A stretch of DNA of 52,662 nucleotides from Desulfobacteraceae bacterium RAAP-1 (lineage in GTDB: Bacteria; Desulfobacterota; Desulfobacteria; Desulfobacterales; Desulfatirhabdiaceae), in contig LKPX01000019.1 in the NCBI GenBank assembly GCA_001443525.1, forward strand, positions 1 to 52,662, written 5' to 3'. Made by a program: the position numbers and the translations under genes. Below, piece after piece: positions 1 to 7,588 of this stretch; within the stretch, counting starts at the first letter, position 1; the number at the start of each line of letters is the position of its first letter. Below the pieces are notes generated by a model. It was not told the DNA's origin. It saw only the letters and a program-made list of their open reading frames with translations, and ran no database searches.

Positions 1-4
1 TGCG

Positions 5-346
5 TTATCCTGCTTCCAGTCCTGGATAACGAAAGCCAAGAATAATCATTGGAGTTTGACAGCAGGGGCACTTAAAAACAGGTCTGGGCCGCTCTTTGAT
101 AACGGGAAGAAAAACCCGCAAAATCAATTGCACAACGACCAGCAGTTTCTTTGCGTTGCTATGAAGAAACCCGTAATCTCTGACCCGCCGAAACCCCTTG
201 GGCAGGACAGCAGCCAAAATGTTCACTGACTCGACGAACTGCCCGGGAATAGGAGTCAATTGTTTTCTGGCTTTTCCCTGAAGTTTCAGCAGCCTCGGGT
301 GGCATTGATAAAGCTCGTTAAATCGATTTACTTCATTTGGATTCAT
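5..346 (-). pseudogene. IS91-type transposase remnant (chimeric ORF)
   Basis: The C-terminal two thirds of this 113-residue ORF resembles the end of IS91/IS801-family (Y2) transposases: an LPKGFRRVRDYGFL motif, a hydrophobic stretch, then a zinc-type CPCC motif and a short tail. The first ~30 residues (MNPNEVNRFNELYQ..LKLQGKA) instead resemble the start of the tyrosine-recombinase-like protein that often accompanies IS91 elements in Desulfobacterota. It therefore looks like an internal deletion that fused the start of one gene to the end of another. A good ribosome site (GGAG, 8 bases before ATG) is preserved. The catalytic tyrosines and HUH motif are absent, so it cannot be an active transposase. 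The family assignment comes from remembered motifs, not from a search. Confidence 0.55.
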
Positions 347-407
347 GGTGTATTCTCCTTTTTTATTACATGCCCGAAATTAGGCAGGTACGGGAGTTAT
401 ACACCAA

Positions 408-1139
408 TCATCTGTTTTTTTTGTTGTTTTTTCTGCCGCGCATGCGGCTTCGTCCAACCACATAAGCCAGTGGTGGACATATTGAGAACCATATCCCATT
501 TGTTTTGAATTCGTATGCAGCAAGAATTCTTTTCCACGCATAATACATTGCCGGAAAAACCAGAGACCAAAGCACCGTTACATACAGAAATGCCAGCAAA
601 TGAATATCGCCAACACCTCCCGGCAACAACAAAGCAAACACCAGACCGACCGCAGGACGTTTTCCAATAAATAACAGGGCATGAGCGAATATGTCGTTGT
701 CCAGAAAATTGCCTGCCAAAGCATGATGATATACAGAATACGGATTATTCAGAAGCGCCAGTGCCTGATTGATATAATTGAAGTGATCCCAGTGGTTTCC
801 TCGAAACACGTAATACTGCTCACCGCCAATCCAAGCAGGAAATGCAAGCAGCATAAAAATACCACATACCGCCAACAGAGTCTTCCACGCCTGACGCCCG
901 ATACCCTGGCGAATATTCCAATACAAACAAAGAAGCAACGCAAACAGTAAAAGTCTCTGTATCCACGGAATTGTGAGACCAATGCCAAAATACAGCAGGT
1001 TCGCTGTCAACCCTATCAGACAAAGACCAATCGGCATGGCAAGCCAGTCACTGTCAATCGCTGAACATATCGAAACAGCGCTGCGACCCAATACCCATAT
1101 CGCGAAAATAAAGCCGAGACCTGTGAATACTTCAAGCAT
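408..1139 (-). pseudogene. Truncated polytopic membrane protein, GT-C-like
   Basis: The 243-residue ORF has at least six hydrophobic segments and a conserved-looking luminal loop with WDHFNYINQAL after the third or fourth helix. This arrangement recalls GT-C-fold membrane glycosyltransferases, which are usually 500 residues or more. The start has a good ribosome site (GGGAG, 7 bases before ATG). The last dozen residues are a Lys/Asn/Arg-rich run read from an A-rich tract next to the IS91 remnant. The 3' part of the gene therefore appears to have been lost and replaced by unrelated sequence. The adjacent lipoprotein carries a domain of a type I associate with membrane glycosyltransferases, but linkage is only inferred. 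The function of the intact ancestor is not certain. Confidence 0.5.
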
Positions 1140-1262
1140 CAGGGTCTCCCGCCATCAAACCCGATATTTGTCAAACGGTAATATATTGAAATTTTAAGAT
1201 GTAACACGACAGTTAAGCCAGTACCATGCTCTTTTCAGATTTGAAGGGGAACAACCCCACCG

Positions 1263-1315
1263 ATATTTCCACCACCACCAGACAGGAGTATAGAGATCGT
1301 AACTGGTGGAAATAT
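1263..1315. repeat. 12-bp perfect inverted repeat beside R1 copy A
   Basis: The arms ATATTTCCACCA (1263-1274) and TGGTGGAAATAT (1304-1315) are exact reverse complements, separated by 29 bases. The right arm abuts R1 copy A, and its last six bases (AAATAT) recur at the far side of that repeat. It could be an older hairpin split from its surroundings by the insertion. No gene is seen between 1140 and 1315. Confidence 0.5.
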
Positions 1316-1465
1316 GACGACTTCGTAAAAAGTCCGCATGCTGCGTTGCGCCGCATCCTTCGTCATTGCAGCGTACCACAAGTACGCTTCATTCCTCAGG
1401 ATTTGCGCGCCTTGCCTGCGAACGTTTTACAAAGCCGTCTAAAAATCGACTTTTTACGAGAGCAT
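1316..1465 (+). repeat. R1 palindromic repeat, copy A
   Basis: About 150 bp, starting GACGACTTCGTAAAAAG and ending CGACTTTTTACGAGAGCATC. The internal arm TGCGAACGTTTTACAAAG is complementary to the start, and a small hairpin (GCGTAC..GTACGC type) sits in the middle. AAATAT lies on both sides (1310-1315 and 1466-1471), consistent with a degraded target duplication. It lies 17 bp beyond the stop codon of the minus-strand lipoprotein gene. Confidence 0.85.
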
Positions 1466-1481
1466 CAAATATATTTCAGCC

Positions 1482-2090
1482 TCAGTTTTTCACGATATTC
1501 TCGATTTTCAGCGTAATCAACCCGATACCCAGTTTCCGGGAATCATCACCCTGATTCAACTCCGATGGGCTTGCCGGTTTGGGAGGAATGATCTCGATGG
1601 TATCGGAGGGGGTTTTGAGGTTGAATGTCAGGTTATAGGTGGCACTTTCTGGTTTGGCGACAAAACTTTGTTCCGTATCGCCTGCCCGCACAATGACGTT
1701 TCCACCAACGTTGGAAGCAAAAGCAATTGCATCCAGCGTCAGGAGAAACTGGGTGGGCAGCGGTTCCTTGAAACGGATTTTGGCGGTGGGACTCAGGTTG
1801 GCATCTGTCCATCGCCCCCAGTTTTCCGGCGTGGAGATACCTGAAACATCCGCAACGAAATTCGGATAACCGGGCCGCCGAAAATCAATTCCTTCCGCCA
1901 GCGTTGCATCGTAGGACGAGGTGGATGGATTCGCGTTTTCTGAGACTTGTGGTTTTGGCGCAACCGCGGGCGCTGTTTTTACAGCCGCGGGTTTCTCTTG
2001 AGGCGCCGGTTTATCTCCACAACCGGTAACCATCAGGGCCGTTGCCGCCATCACAACGATAGAAAATGAGATATTGCGTAACTTATTCAT
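1482..2090 (-). CDS. Lipoprotein with a C-terminal beta-rich DSR-type domain
   Basis: The protein has 202 residues. A signal peptide ends in a lipobox (VTGC, Cys24), followed by a Pro/Ala-rich linker (residues 28-58) and a ~140-residue domain (EGIDFRRPGYPNFV..GWGRW-like ..DSRKLGIGLITLKI). The domain resembles one I know as DUF7024, often found at the C-terminus of membrane glycosyltransferases or phosphoglycerol transferase-like proteins; that label is from memory. The same overall pattern (W-R-W near the start, DSR-x-L near the end) recurs at the C-termini of the proteins at 2343-3941 and 7589-9946. It is probably a membrane-anchored accessory of surface-glycan metabolism. Being stand-alone is unusual. 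The gene is monocistronic, with R1 copy A just past its stop. Confidence 0.75.
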   Translation of the reverse strand: MNKLRNISFSIVVMAATALMVTGCGDKPAPQEKPAAVKTAPAVAPKPQVSENANPSTSSYDATLAEGIDFRRPGYPNFVADVSGISTPENWGRWTDANLSPTAKIRFKEPLPTQFLLTLDAIAFASNVGGNVIVRAGDTEQSFVAKPESATYNLTFNLKTPSDTIEIIPPKPASPSELNQGDDSRKLGIGLITLKIENIVKN

Positions 2091-2342
2091 CGAAGGCTCC
2101 TTAATTTATATACGTTAGACGGTTACAATTTGCGTTTATTATCCCCGCCCTTTTCCGAAAATATATCTTCGGGGGGAGCAGCGAAGATCGCCATACTTGT
2201 TTACGAGATCGTTAAAATTTGAGTGTCAAGATTTTCATAACTATTATGAATGGTTATTTCTTGTTTGGTACGGTATTCCCTCCTGCATTCAAGATTTCAT
2301 CACATGGGGGAACGAAATCATCGGGTTCGATAACTGTTGCGT

Positions 2343-3941
2343 TCAAACCGATTCCTCAATCGGCCAAAACACCACCTGTCGCTGATCGTCCAGCAACAGG
2401 CAGCGATGACATCGCAGTCCAAGATTTCGAGAATCCGCTCCCATCTTTGCTTTTTCAGGACAAAATGTATATTTTATCTCAAAGGACAACTCACCGCCAC
2501 ATTCCAGAACAGGAATACGGATCGTCATTTCTTCACCCCGATTTATCTTCCATTGCTGAGGTCTTCCGGATTTGGGTTTCATCCGAAATGTGGTATAGGC
2601 GTGAGGCGCCCAGGCAGGCAATTCGATCGTCAATTCAATACTGCGATGGGATGCTCCCGGCGCTGTCGTAATGCTGAATTCTCTGCCGGTCCACAAATCG
2701 GCGAAAACGCCGTTGATTCCATTTTTGTAAAGAGGCGTTTTTTGCAATGTCTGATGAAAGTAGGCCAGATATCGTTCTATCATGGATTCGGACGTGAAAG
2801 ACTGCAAACGCTTCCGGCCATTTTCTATCAGAGTTGTCCGAATTTCTGAATCAGACATCAATATCTCGATACACTTCAAGATTTCTTCCGGCTTGCGCGG
2901 ATCAAAATAAAGCGCAGCATCACCGGCAACTTCGGGGAGACTGGATGCGCGGCTGCACAAAACCGGTTTGTCAAAATTCATCGCTTCCAGAACAGGAATT
3001 CCAAATCCTTCAAACAGTGATGGGAAAATCAGACAGGAGCAGCCATCCCATACCGCCGACAGATCGTCTTCGGACAGATACCCCAAAAAATGAACATGCG
3101 GCTCAATTCCCATCCGTTCGATATGCACCCTGAGTTTCTGCTGTTCCCCGGTAAGTACTCCTGTAAATACCAAATCCAGCGGCTGGGCGGGATGGCGGGA
3201 GCGGTACATGCCATAAGCCGTCAGAAGCATCCGATGATTTTTATGCGGCCAGAAATTGGCTGGATAAAACATGTAAGGGCAGCGTGAAATTCCCAATCGC
3301 TCCAGCGTGCTGTATTGCACATCTGGATTCAGCCGGTTTAATCGACCTTGAATGCAGTTGTGAATCACGCAGGTTTTTTCAGGCGGAAGCGACAGCGCCT
3401 GCATAGCAGACTGGCGCGTGTATTCGGAAACGCACACAATAGCATCAGCCTTTCGGGAGGCCTCCTTCATGAAGGCTTGACGGTGCTGAACCTCATGTGG
3501 CGAAAAAAAATGCGGAAATTCACGAAACTGCAAATCATGAATGACGGAGACGACAGGTATCCCGGGTTCTGCCAACACTGGATCGGTAAATGGACAAAAT
3601 AACAAATCCACGCCCCGTTTTCTGAGAGAATGCGATTGAAAGAATTTATGATACAACTGAGTTATCAGGAGCGTCATATTTTGAAAACGGACAGACCAGC
3701 GGCCTTCTTCTTGAACGGTTCCTTCAGGACGACGCTTCCTGTGGATAACGCACAACCGATTCATAACCGGAGAATCCAGAATGCCAAGTTCCTTGTGATT
3801 CCAGGATGCGGTTAAAATCAAGAATCTGTCACCGGTCGCCAACCGCTGAAACCCTCTCAGAAGCTCCATAATCAACGGCTTTGCGCCGCCGTTTTCCCCC
3901 CATGGTACCGAGGGCGTCATATCAACAGCGATCAGTGCCAT
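2343..3941 (-). CDS. GT4-family glycosyltransferase with C-terminal accessory domain
   Basis: The product is 532 residues. Residues 1-400 form a GT-B glycosyltransferase of family 4 (WbpY/MtfB-like). The donor-site signature SLFEGFGIPVLEAM, carrying the E-x7-E pair, is at about residues 308-321. Residues ~410-532 form an extra beta-rich domain ending in DSRNLGL, matching the lipoprotein at 1482-2090 in pattern. I placed the start at the ATG at 3941 because GGAG lies 9 bases upstream; two further in-frame starts (3956, 3962) lack one. It overlaps the upstream glycosyltransferase gene by 20 bases, so it is probably translationally coupled as the last gene of the polysaccharide operon. It is predicted to add a sugar, probably from a GDP- or UDP-sugar, to the exported glycan in the cytoplasm. 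Confidence 0.85.
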   Translation of the reverse strand: MALIAVDMTPSVPWGENGGAKPLIMELLRGFQRLATGDRFLILTASWNHKELGILDSPVMNRLCVIHRKRRPEGTVQEEGRWSVRFQNMTLLITQLYHKFFQSHSLRKRGVDLLFCPFTDPVLAEPGIPVVSVIHDLQFREFPHFFSPHEVQHRQAFMKEASRKADAIVCVSEYTRQSAMQALSLPPEKTCVIHNCIQGRLNRLNPDVQYSTLERLGISRCPYMFYPANFWPHKNHRMLLTAYGMYRSRHPAQPLDLVFTGVLTGEQQKLRVHIERMGIEPHVHFLGYLSEDDLSAVWDGCSCLIFPSLFEGFGIPVLEAMNFDKPVLCSRASSLPEVAGDAALYFDPRKPEEILKCIEILMSDSEIRTTLIENGRKRLQSFTSESMIERYLAYFHQTLQKTPLYKNGINGVFADLWTGREFSITTAPGASHRSIELTIELPAWAPHAYTTFRMKPKSGRPQQWKINRGEEMTIRIPVLECGGELSFEIKYTFCPEKAKMGADSRNLGLRCHRCLLLDDQRQVVFWPIEESV

Positions 3942-6618
3942 CGGGAGTTTCTCCATATGCAATCGTATTGTCCAGAGGTTTGACGCCGATCAGCCGCATT
4001 CGACGAGCAGCTCTCACCACGGGTGTATTCTCCAGAGCGCGATATGTTTGTTCCATCGTATCAAATTTTCGGCTTATCGTATCGAGACAACGTTCCAGAT
4101 ACTGAATCCGTTCGAGTCGTGCATTGCGATCTGCTTCGGATGTCTCAAGCCATGAAGTCAGTTGTACTATTTGCTCCCACCGGCGTTCACGATCTATGTT
4201 CGATTCCGTCAACTGAAGCGTCAAGGTGTCTATCTGCTCTAGTCGTTTTTCTCTGTCGAGGTTACTTTCTTTCAGTAGTGTTGTCAAATTCTGTATCTGA
4301 AGCTGTCGCTCGGTCTCGACTTGCGCCAACCGCGCTTCCCGTTCATTGAGAGCATCCAGTCTTGCTTTTCTATCAGCTTCCGATTCCGTCAACTGACGCG
4401 TCAACTCCTCGATCTGCTCCAACCGCTTTCGACGGTCTAATTCGGACTCTTTCAGCAGTGACTCGAGATGAAGAATATCATTTTGTTTCTTGATAAGTCC
4501 CCACTCTTTTGTCACCAAAGCCTTTCTTGCCGCATCGAGCCTGATATCAACGGACGAAGAATATATAGGGCTGACATCATATCCCAGCTTACCAACAGAT
4601 CGCTTGAAATTTTTGACGATTTTATCTGAAATCTCGACGGATCTTCCACCATCCGGAATATCGGTAAACTGGCCGTGGTCAAACAGTGTGATCTCGTCTT
4701 CAATAATAGCTTCGGCTTCTTTGAAATAGTCATTCAGTCGGGTTTGGGTTTTCTGATCGGGATGATTTCTGAATCCGCCGAGCAGCGCATCCACGGTTAT
4801 CAATCCGGCATACCTGAAAAAACGTCGCCATAACTCGAGATCACCGGCAAGTTCATAATTATGATCGATATATCCACCGGTTTTTTCCCATAACGATCTG
4901 CGCCAGAAAACGCTTTCCTGTTGAATGGTGGGGTCCCGGTATATCCGACTCAGATACATCTTTCTGGACCACAAAGGAATTTCGGGATAAATGTCACGGA
5001 GATTTCCATATGCATCCCAATTTGAAGGCCTGCCCATGATCCACTCGATATCATCGCGCTTCAAAAATACATATGCCGCGGAAAACAGGGCATCGGGATG
5101 GTATTTATCATCCGAATTCAACCACGCCATGATTTCGCCGCTGCTTCTTTTGAAACCTGTGTTCAGTGCCTGGTAATGGCCGCCATCGGATTCACTTTGC
5201 CAGTATGTCAGATATTTTTCGTATTTTCGGATAATTTCAGTCGAATTATCGGTGCTTCCGCCATCCATCACAATATATTCGAGATTGGGATAATTCTGAC
5301 TCAATACGGAATCGATACATTCTTCGAGATATTGCCCCTGGTTGTAAGATGGTGTTACGATTGATATTTTAGGCAGTCCGTGCAAAATGATGTTAAAGGG
5401 CATCAGGTCTTCCGTTCCGAATGATCGTCCCTTCATGGCAGTCTTCGCTTTTTGATAAATATCCGGATCGCCCTTATGCACGTGATTACCTGAAATTTCA
5501 CCGGCCAGCATTTTTCTGACCGTATGCTTCACAGCCTCAGGATCAATCTGCTTGATACACGGCGCATCTTCAAAAATACAGTACTCCCATCTACAATAAA
5601 AACATGGCAATTCCTGTGTGAACACCGCGGACACTTCGGCAGAAGGCAAGAAACGCGGCCAGGTTCCTCCGCCCATAAGCGCAATCAACGGTTTATTCAA
5701 CGCCGCGGCAATGTGCATCGGACCTGTATCATTGCCGAAATACAGCATAGACGCACCAAGAATTCCGACAAGCACATCCATATCTGTCTGCTGACCAACC
5801 CAAACCCTGCAACAATCAGGTTTTTTTACATCCGTCAAGATATCGTTTATGCTGTCCAGCTCGGTTTCATGACATATGACAAGCACTGCCAGGCCACATC
5901 TGTCTATAATAAAATCAATCAATGCGGCATAATTCCGAATAGACCATGTCTTCATCCGGACATTGGAGATTCCTGCCGGGCAGACAATCACATAATTACC
6001 CCTTTCGATACCCATATTTTCGAGTGCATTATCCGTTTTCTTGATAATCGAAGCATCAATAGCAATACATGGTCTGATTTCAATATCTTCACCGAGGAAT
6101 ATCGAAAGCAGCTTTCCGTTCTTGTCTATATCCCAATCTCTCTCCTCACTCTCAACGGCAACATCCAAAAGATCACCGTCAACAGCAGGCAACAGTACCC
6201 CAATTTTTTTATCATACGGAAAGCATATACCCTTAAATCCATATCTCCGCGATGTTCTGAATTTTCTTAATATCCATTCATCCAGAAATGTCCGCTGATA
6301 TGGGCAGCAAATGATATCGTCCGGATCAAAATTCCTGATTTCTTCTGTCAGTTGTTCAAGTTTCAGGGAAATTGACTCCGTAATTTCCCTGTATGGATTG
6401 ATATCAACGGTCATTACCGACAGTCGTTCGTCAAGCACCGGCAAAATATTTTCAAATCCCTTTCTAACCGCTACAGTCACCTGATACCCTTTTTGCACCA
6501 GAACTGTAAACAACGGCTGCCGCAATACAATATCGCCGAGAGAATCAAAGGATAACATCAGGATTTTACCCTTGCATGTTCCCTCCTGAATCAATGCCTC
6601 ACTTGATTTCATTTTCAT
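3922..6618 (-). CDS. GT9-GT2 fusion glycosyltransferase with coiled-coil tail
   Basis: The product has about 898 residues in three parts. Residues ~15-370 are a GT9 (heptosyltransferase-type) domain with the DSLGD start and the GNDTGPMHIAAAL motif. Residues ~415-640 are a GT2 domain (ISIVTPSYNQGQYL, DGGSTDNS, and WLNSDD as the DXD site). Residues ~713-863 are a Glu/Arg/Leu-rich coiled coil made largely of 21-residue repeats (E-S-x-x-D-R-x-x-R-L-E-Q-I pattern). A short tail with VVRAARRMRLIG follows. The first possible start is a TTG at 6654; I prefer the ATG at 6618, just before the GT9 fold. It follows the nuclease-like gene after ~140 bases and overlaps the next glycosyltransferase. The role in glycan assembly is inferred; the acceptor is unknown. 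Fusion of two transferases to a long coil is unusual. Confidence 0.85.
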   Translation of the reverse strand: MKMKSSEALIQEGTCKGKILMLSFDSLGDIVLRQPLFTVLVQKGYQVTVAVRKGFENILPVLDERLSVMTVDINPYREITESISLKLEQLTEEIRNFDPDDIICCPYQRTFLDEWILRKFRTSRRYGFKGICFPYDKKIGVLLPAVDGDLLDVAVESEERDWDIDKNGKLLSIFLGEDIEIRPCIAIDASIIKKTDNALENMGIERGNYVIVCPAGISNVRMKTWSIRNYAALIDFIIDRCGLAVLVICHETELDSINDILTDVKKPDCCRVWVGQQTDMDVLVGILGASMLYFGNDTGPMHIAAALNKPLIALMGGGTWPRFLPSAEVSAVFTQELPCFYCRWEYCIFEDAPCIKQIDPEAVKHTVRKMLAGEISGNHVHKGDPDIYQKAKTAMKGRSFGTEDLMPFNIILHGLPKISIVTPSYNQGQYLEECIDSVLSQNYPNLEYIVMDGGSTDNSTEIIRKYEKYLTYWQSESDGGHYQALNTGFKRSSGEIMAWLNSDDKYHPDALFSAAYVFLKRDDIEWIMGRPSNWDAYGNLRDIYPEIPLWSRKMYLSRIYRDPTIQQESVFWRRSLWEKTGGYIDHNYELAGDLELWRRFFRYAGLITVDALLGGFRNHPDQKTQTRLNDYFKEAEAIIEDEITLFDHGQFTDIPDGGRSVEISDKIVKNFKRSVGKLGYDVSPIYSSSVDIRLDAARKALVTKEWGLIKKQNDILHLESLLKESELDRRKRLEQIEELTRQLTESEADRKARLDALNEREARLAQVETERQLQIQNLTTLLKESNLDREKRLEQIDTLTLQLTESNIDRERRWEQIVQLTSWLETSEADRNARLERIQYLERCLDTISRKFDTMEQTYRALENTPVVRAARRMRLIGVKPLDNTIAYGETPDGTDRC
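4081..4449 (-). repeat. 63-bp coding repeats encoding 21-residue coiled-coil units
   Basis: Four or more units of three heptads each begin ESELDRRKRLEQ, ESEADRKARL, ESNLDREKRLEQ, ESNIDRERRWEQ and TSEADRNARLER. One unit is extended by an extra ~18 residues. Unit number could change by slippage or recombination, altering coil length. Confidence 0.75.
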
Positions 6619-6756
6619 GCCATATTTCGATTTCAATACGTTTCTGCAGATCAAAACTTTCAGAAAAACAATTTCACTGCGTTATCGGTCAGAAATATAC
6701 AACAATATTATATCCTCTCTGCTGCCTTGTGAGATGAATAACGCTGGCAATTCTTC

Positions 6757-7560
6757 TCATAACTGGACATCCTCCGCAGCGCTGTATATTTTGATCCCCA
6801 GTCTTTCCGCAACAGGCACTGCGTTAGGCGCTACCATCGGCGAAATAACAATCAGCTCTGTAGCCTTGCGCTGATGTCGCTCCTCATAAAATCGGGCTTT
6901 TTTCTCAAATGTGTACATCTCGGGTTTACTCATCGAAGATTTTATTTCGGCAATGATCAATACCCCGTTTTTGATAATCACATCCAGCTCGATTTGATCC
7001 GGCCGGCCAAACACCACTCCGGCGTCATCATATTCAGTGACATTCAAGACCTCCACGTCTGTGAATTTTTCCAGAATGCCTTTCAGCGCATTGCGGAAAG
7101 CCCGTTCTGTATGCAGCCCCCAACGCGCCCCTAACGCCCCGATCGTACTGTCATGTTTTTTGGCCAAAGCCCGAATATCCGCCAGCATTTCATTGATGAC
7201 GTCCTGATTGGCATCCCACTTCTGATTCTGTTCATTCCACTTCCGGTTCTGCTCCTCCTGGTTTATTCTCAACGTCTGATGTAGTTCATCCCACTTCCGG
7301 TTCTGCTCTTCCTGGTTCATTCTCAGCGTCTGATGTAGTTCTTTCCACTTCTGATTCTGGTCTTCCCACTTCCGGCTTTCCGCCTCACGATCGCGTCGCA
7401 ACTCGTCCATAATACGATCAAAACGATCTTCTGTCTGGATTTTATCGGCAAAATGCCGGCGCGAAAGCTGTATCAAAAAGCGATGTATTTCTGGATCCTC
7501 TTCTATGATTGCCGGCAGTTCCTTCAAAATAATTTCTTTGATCTGCTGAGTGGTCGGCAT
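6757..7560 (-). CDS. DUF3782-type PD-(D/E)XK nuclease-like protein
   Basis: The protein has 267 residues. An N-terminal helical part (~1-65) is followed by a Gln/Asn/Trp-rich coil with two perfect-length 18-residue repeats (ELHQTLRxNQEEQNRKW). A C-terminal restriction-endonuclease-like fold follows, with the core motif D-(x)n-E-x-K visible as DQIELDVII...LIIAEIKSS. I know this family as DUF3782; its members are usually orphan proteins of unknown substrate, common in cyanobacteria and Desulfobacterota. The start at 7560 is chosen because GGGAGG lies 9-10 bases upstream; an earlier in-frame ATG (7578) overlaps that ribosome site. It sits 28 bases downstream of the pyruvyltransferase-methyltransferase gene, inside a polysaccharide operon, where a nuclease has no obvious role. 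Confidence 0.8.
   Translation of the reverse strand: MPTTQQIKEIILKELPAIIEEDPEIHRFLIQLSRRHFADKIQTEDRFDRIMDELRRDREAESRKWEDQNQKWKELHQTLRMNQEEQNRKWDELHQTLRINQEEQNRKWNEQNQKWDANQDVINEMLADIRALAKKHDSTIGALGARWGLHTERAFRNALKGILEKFTDVEVLNVTEYDDAGVVFGRPDQIELDVIIKNGVLIIAEIKSSMSKPEMYTFEKKARFYEERHQRKATELIVISPMVAPNAVPVAERLGIKIYSAAEDVQL
7234..7341 (-). repeat. 54-bp tandem coding repeat, two copies
   Basis: Two adjacent 54-bp units encode ELHQTLRMNQEEQNRKWD and ELHQTLRINQEEQNRKWN. Partial units (EDQNQKWK before, EQNQKWD after) flank them. The near-identity suggests recent tandem duplication within the coiled segment. Confidence 0.85.
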
Positions 7561-7588
7561 GGCAGTGTCCCTCCCCACAAAAGAATAA

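Noticed and set aside
2100-2342. Gene in the gap upstream of the lipoprotein
   Set aside because: Only short ORFs without ribosome sites; probably the lipoprotein promoter region and a small CCGAA..TTCGG hairpin near 2155-2171.
5524-6270. Plus-strand ORF of 248 codons opposite the GT9 part of the fusion gene
   Set aside because: The minus-strand gene has clear GT9 motifs; this one is low-complexity and shows no family resemblance.
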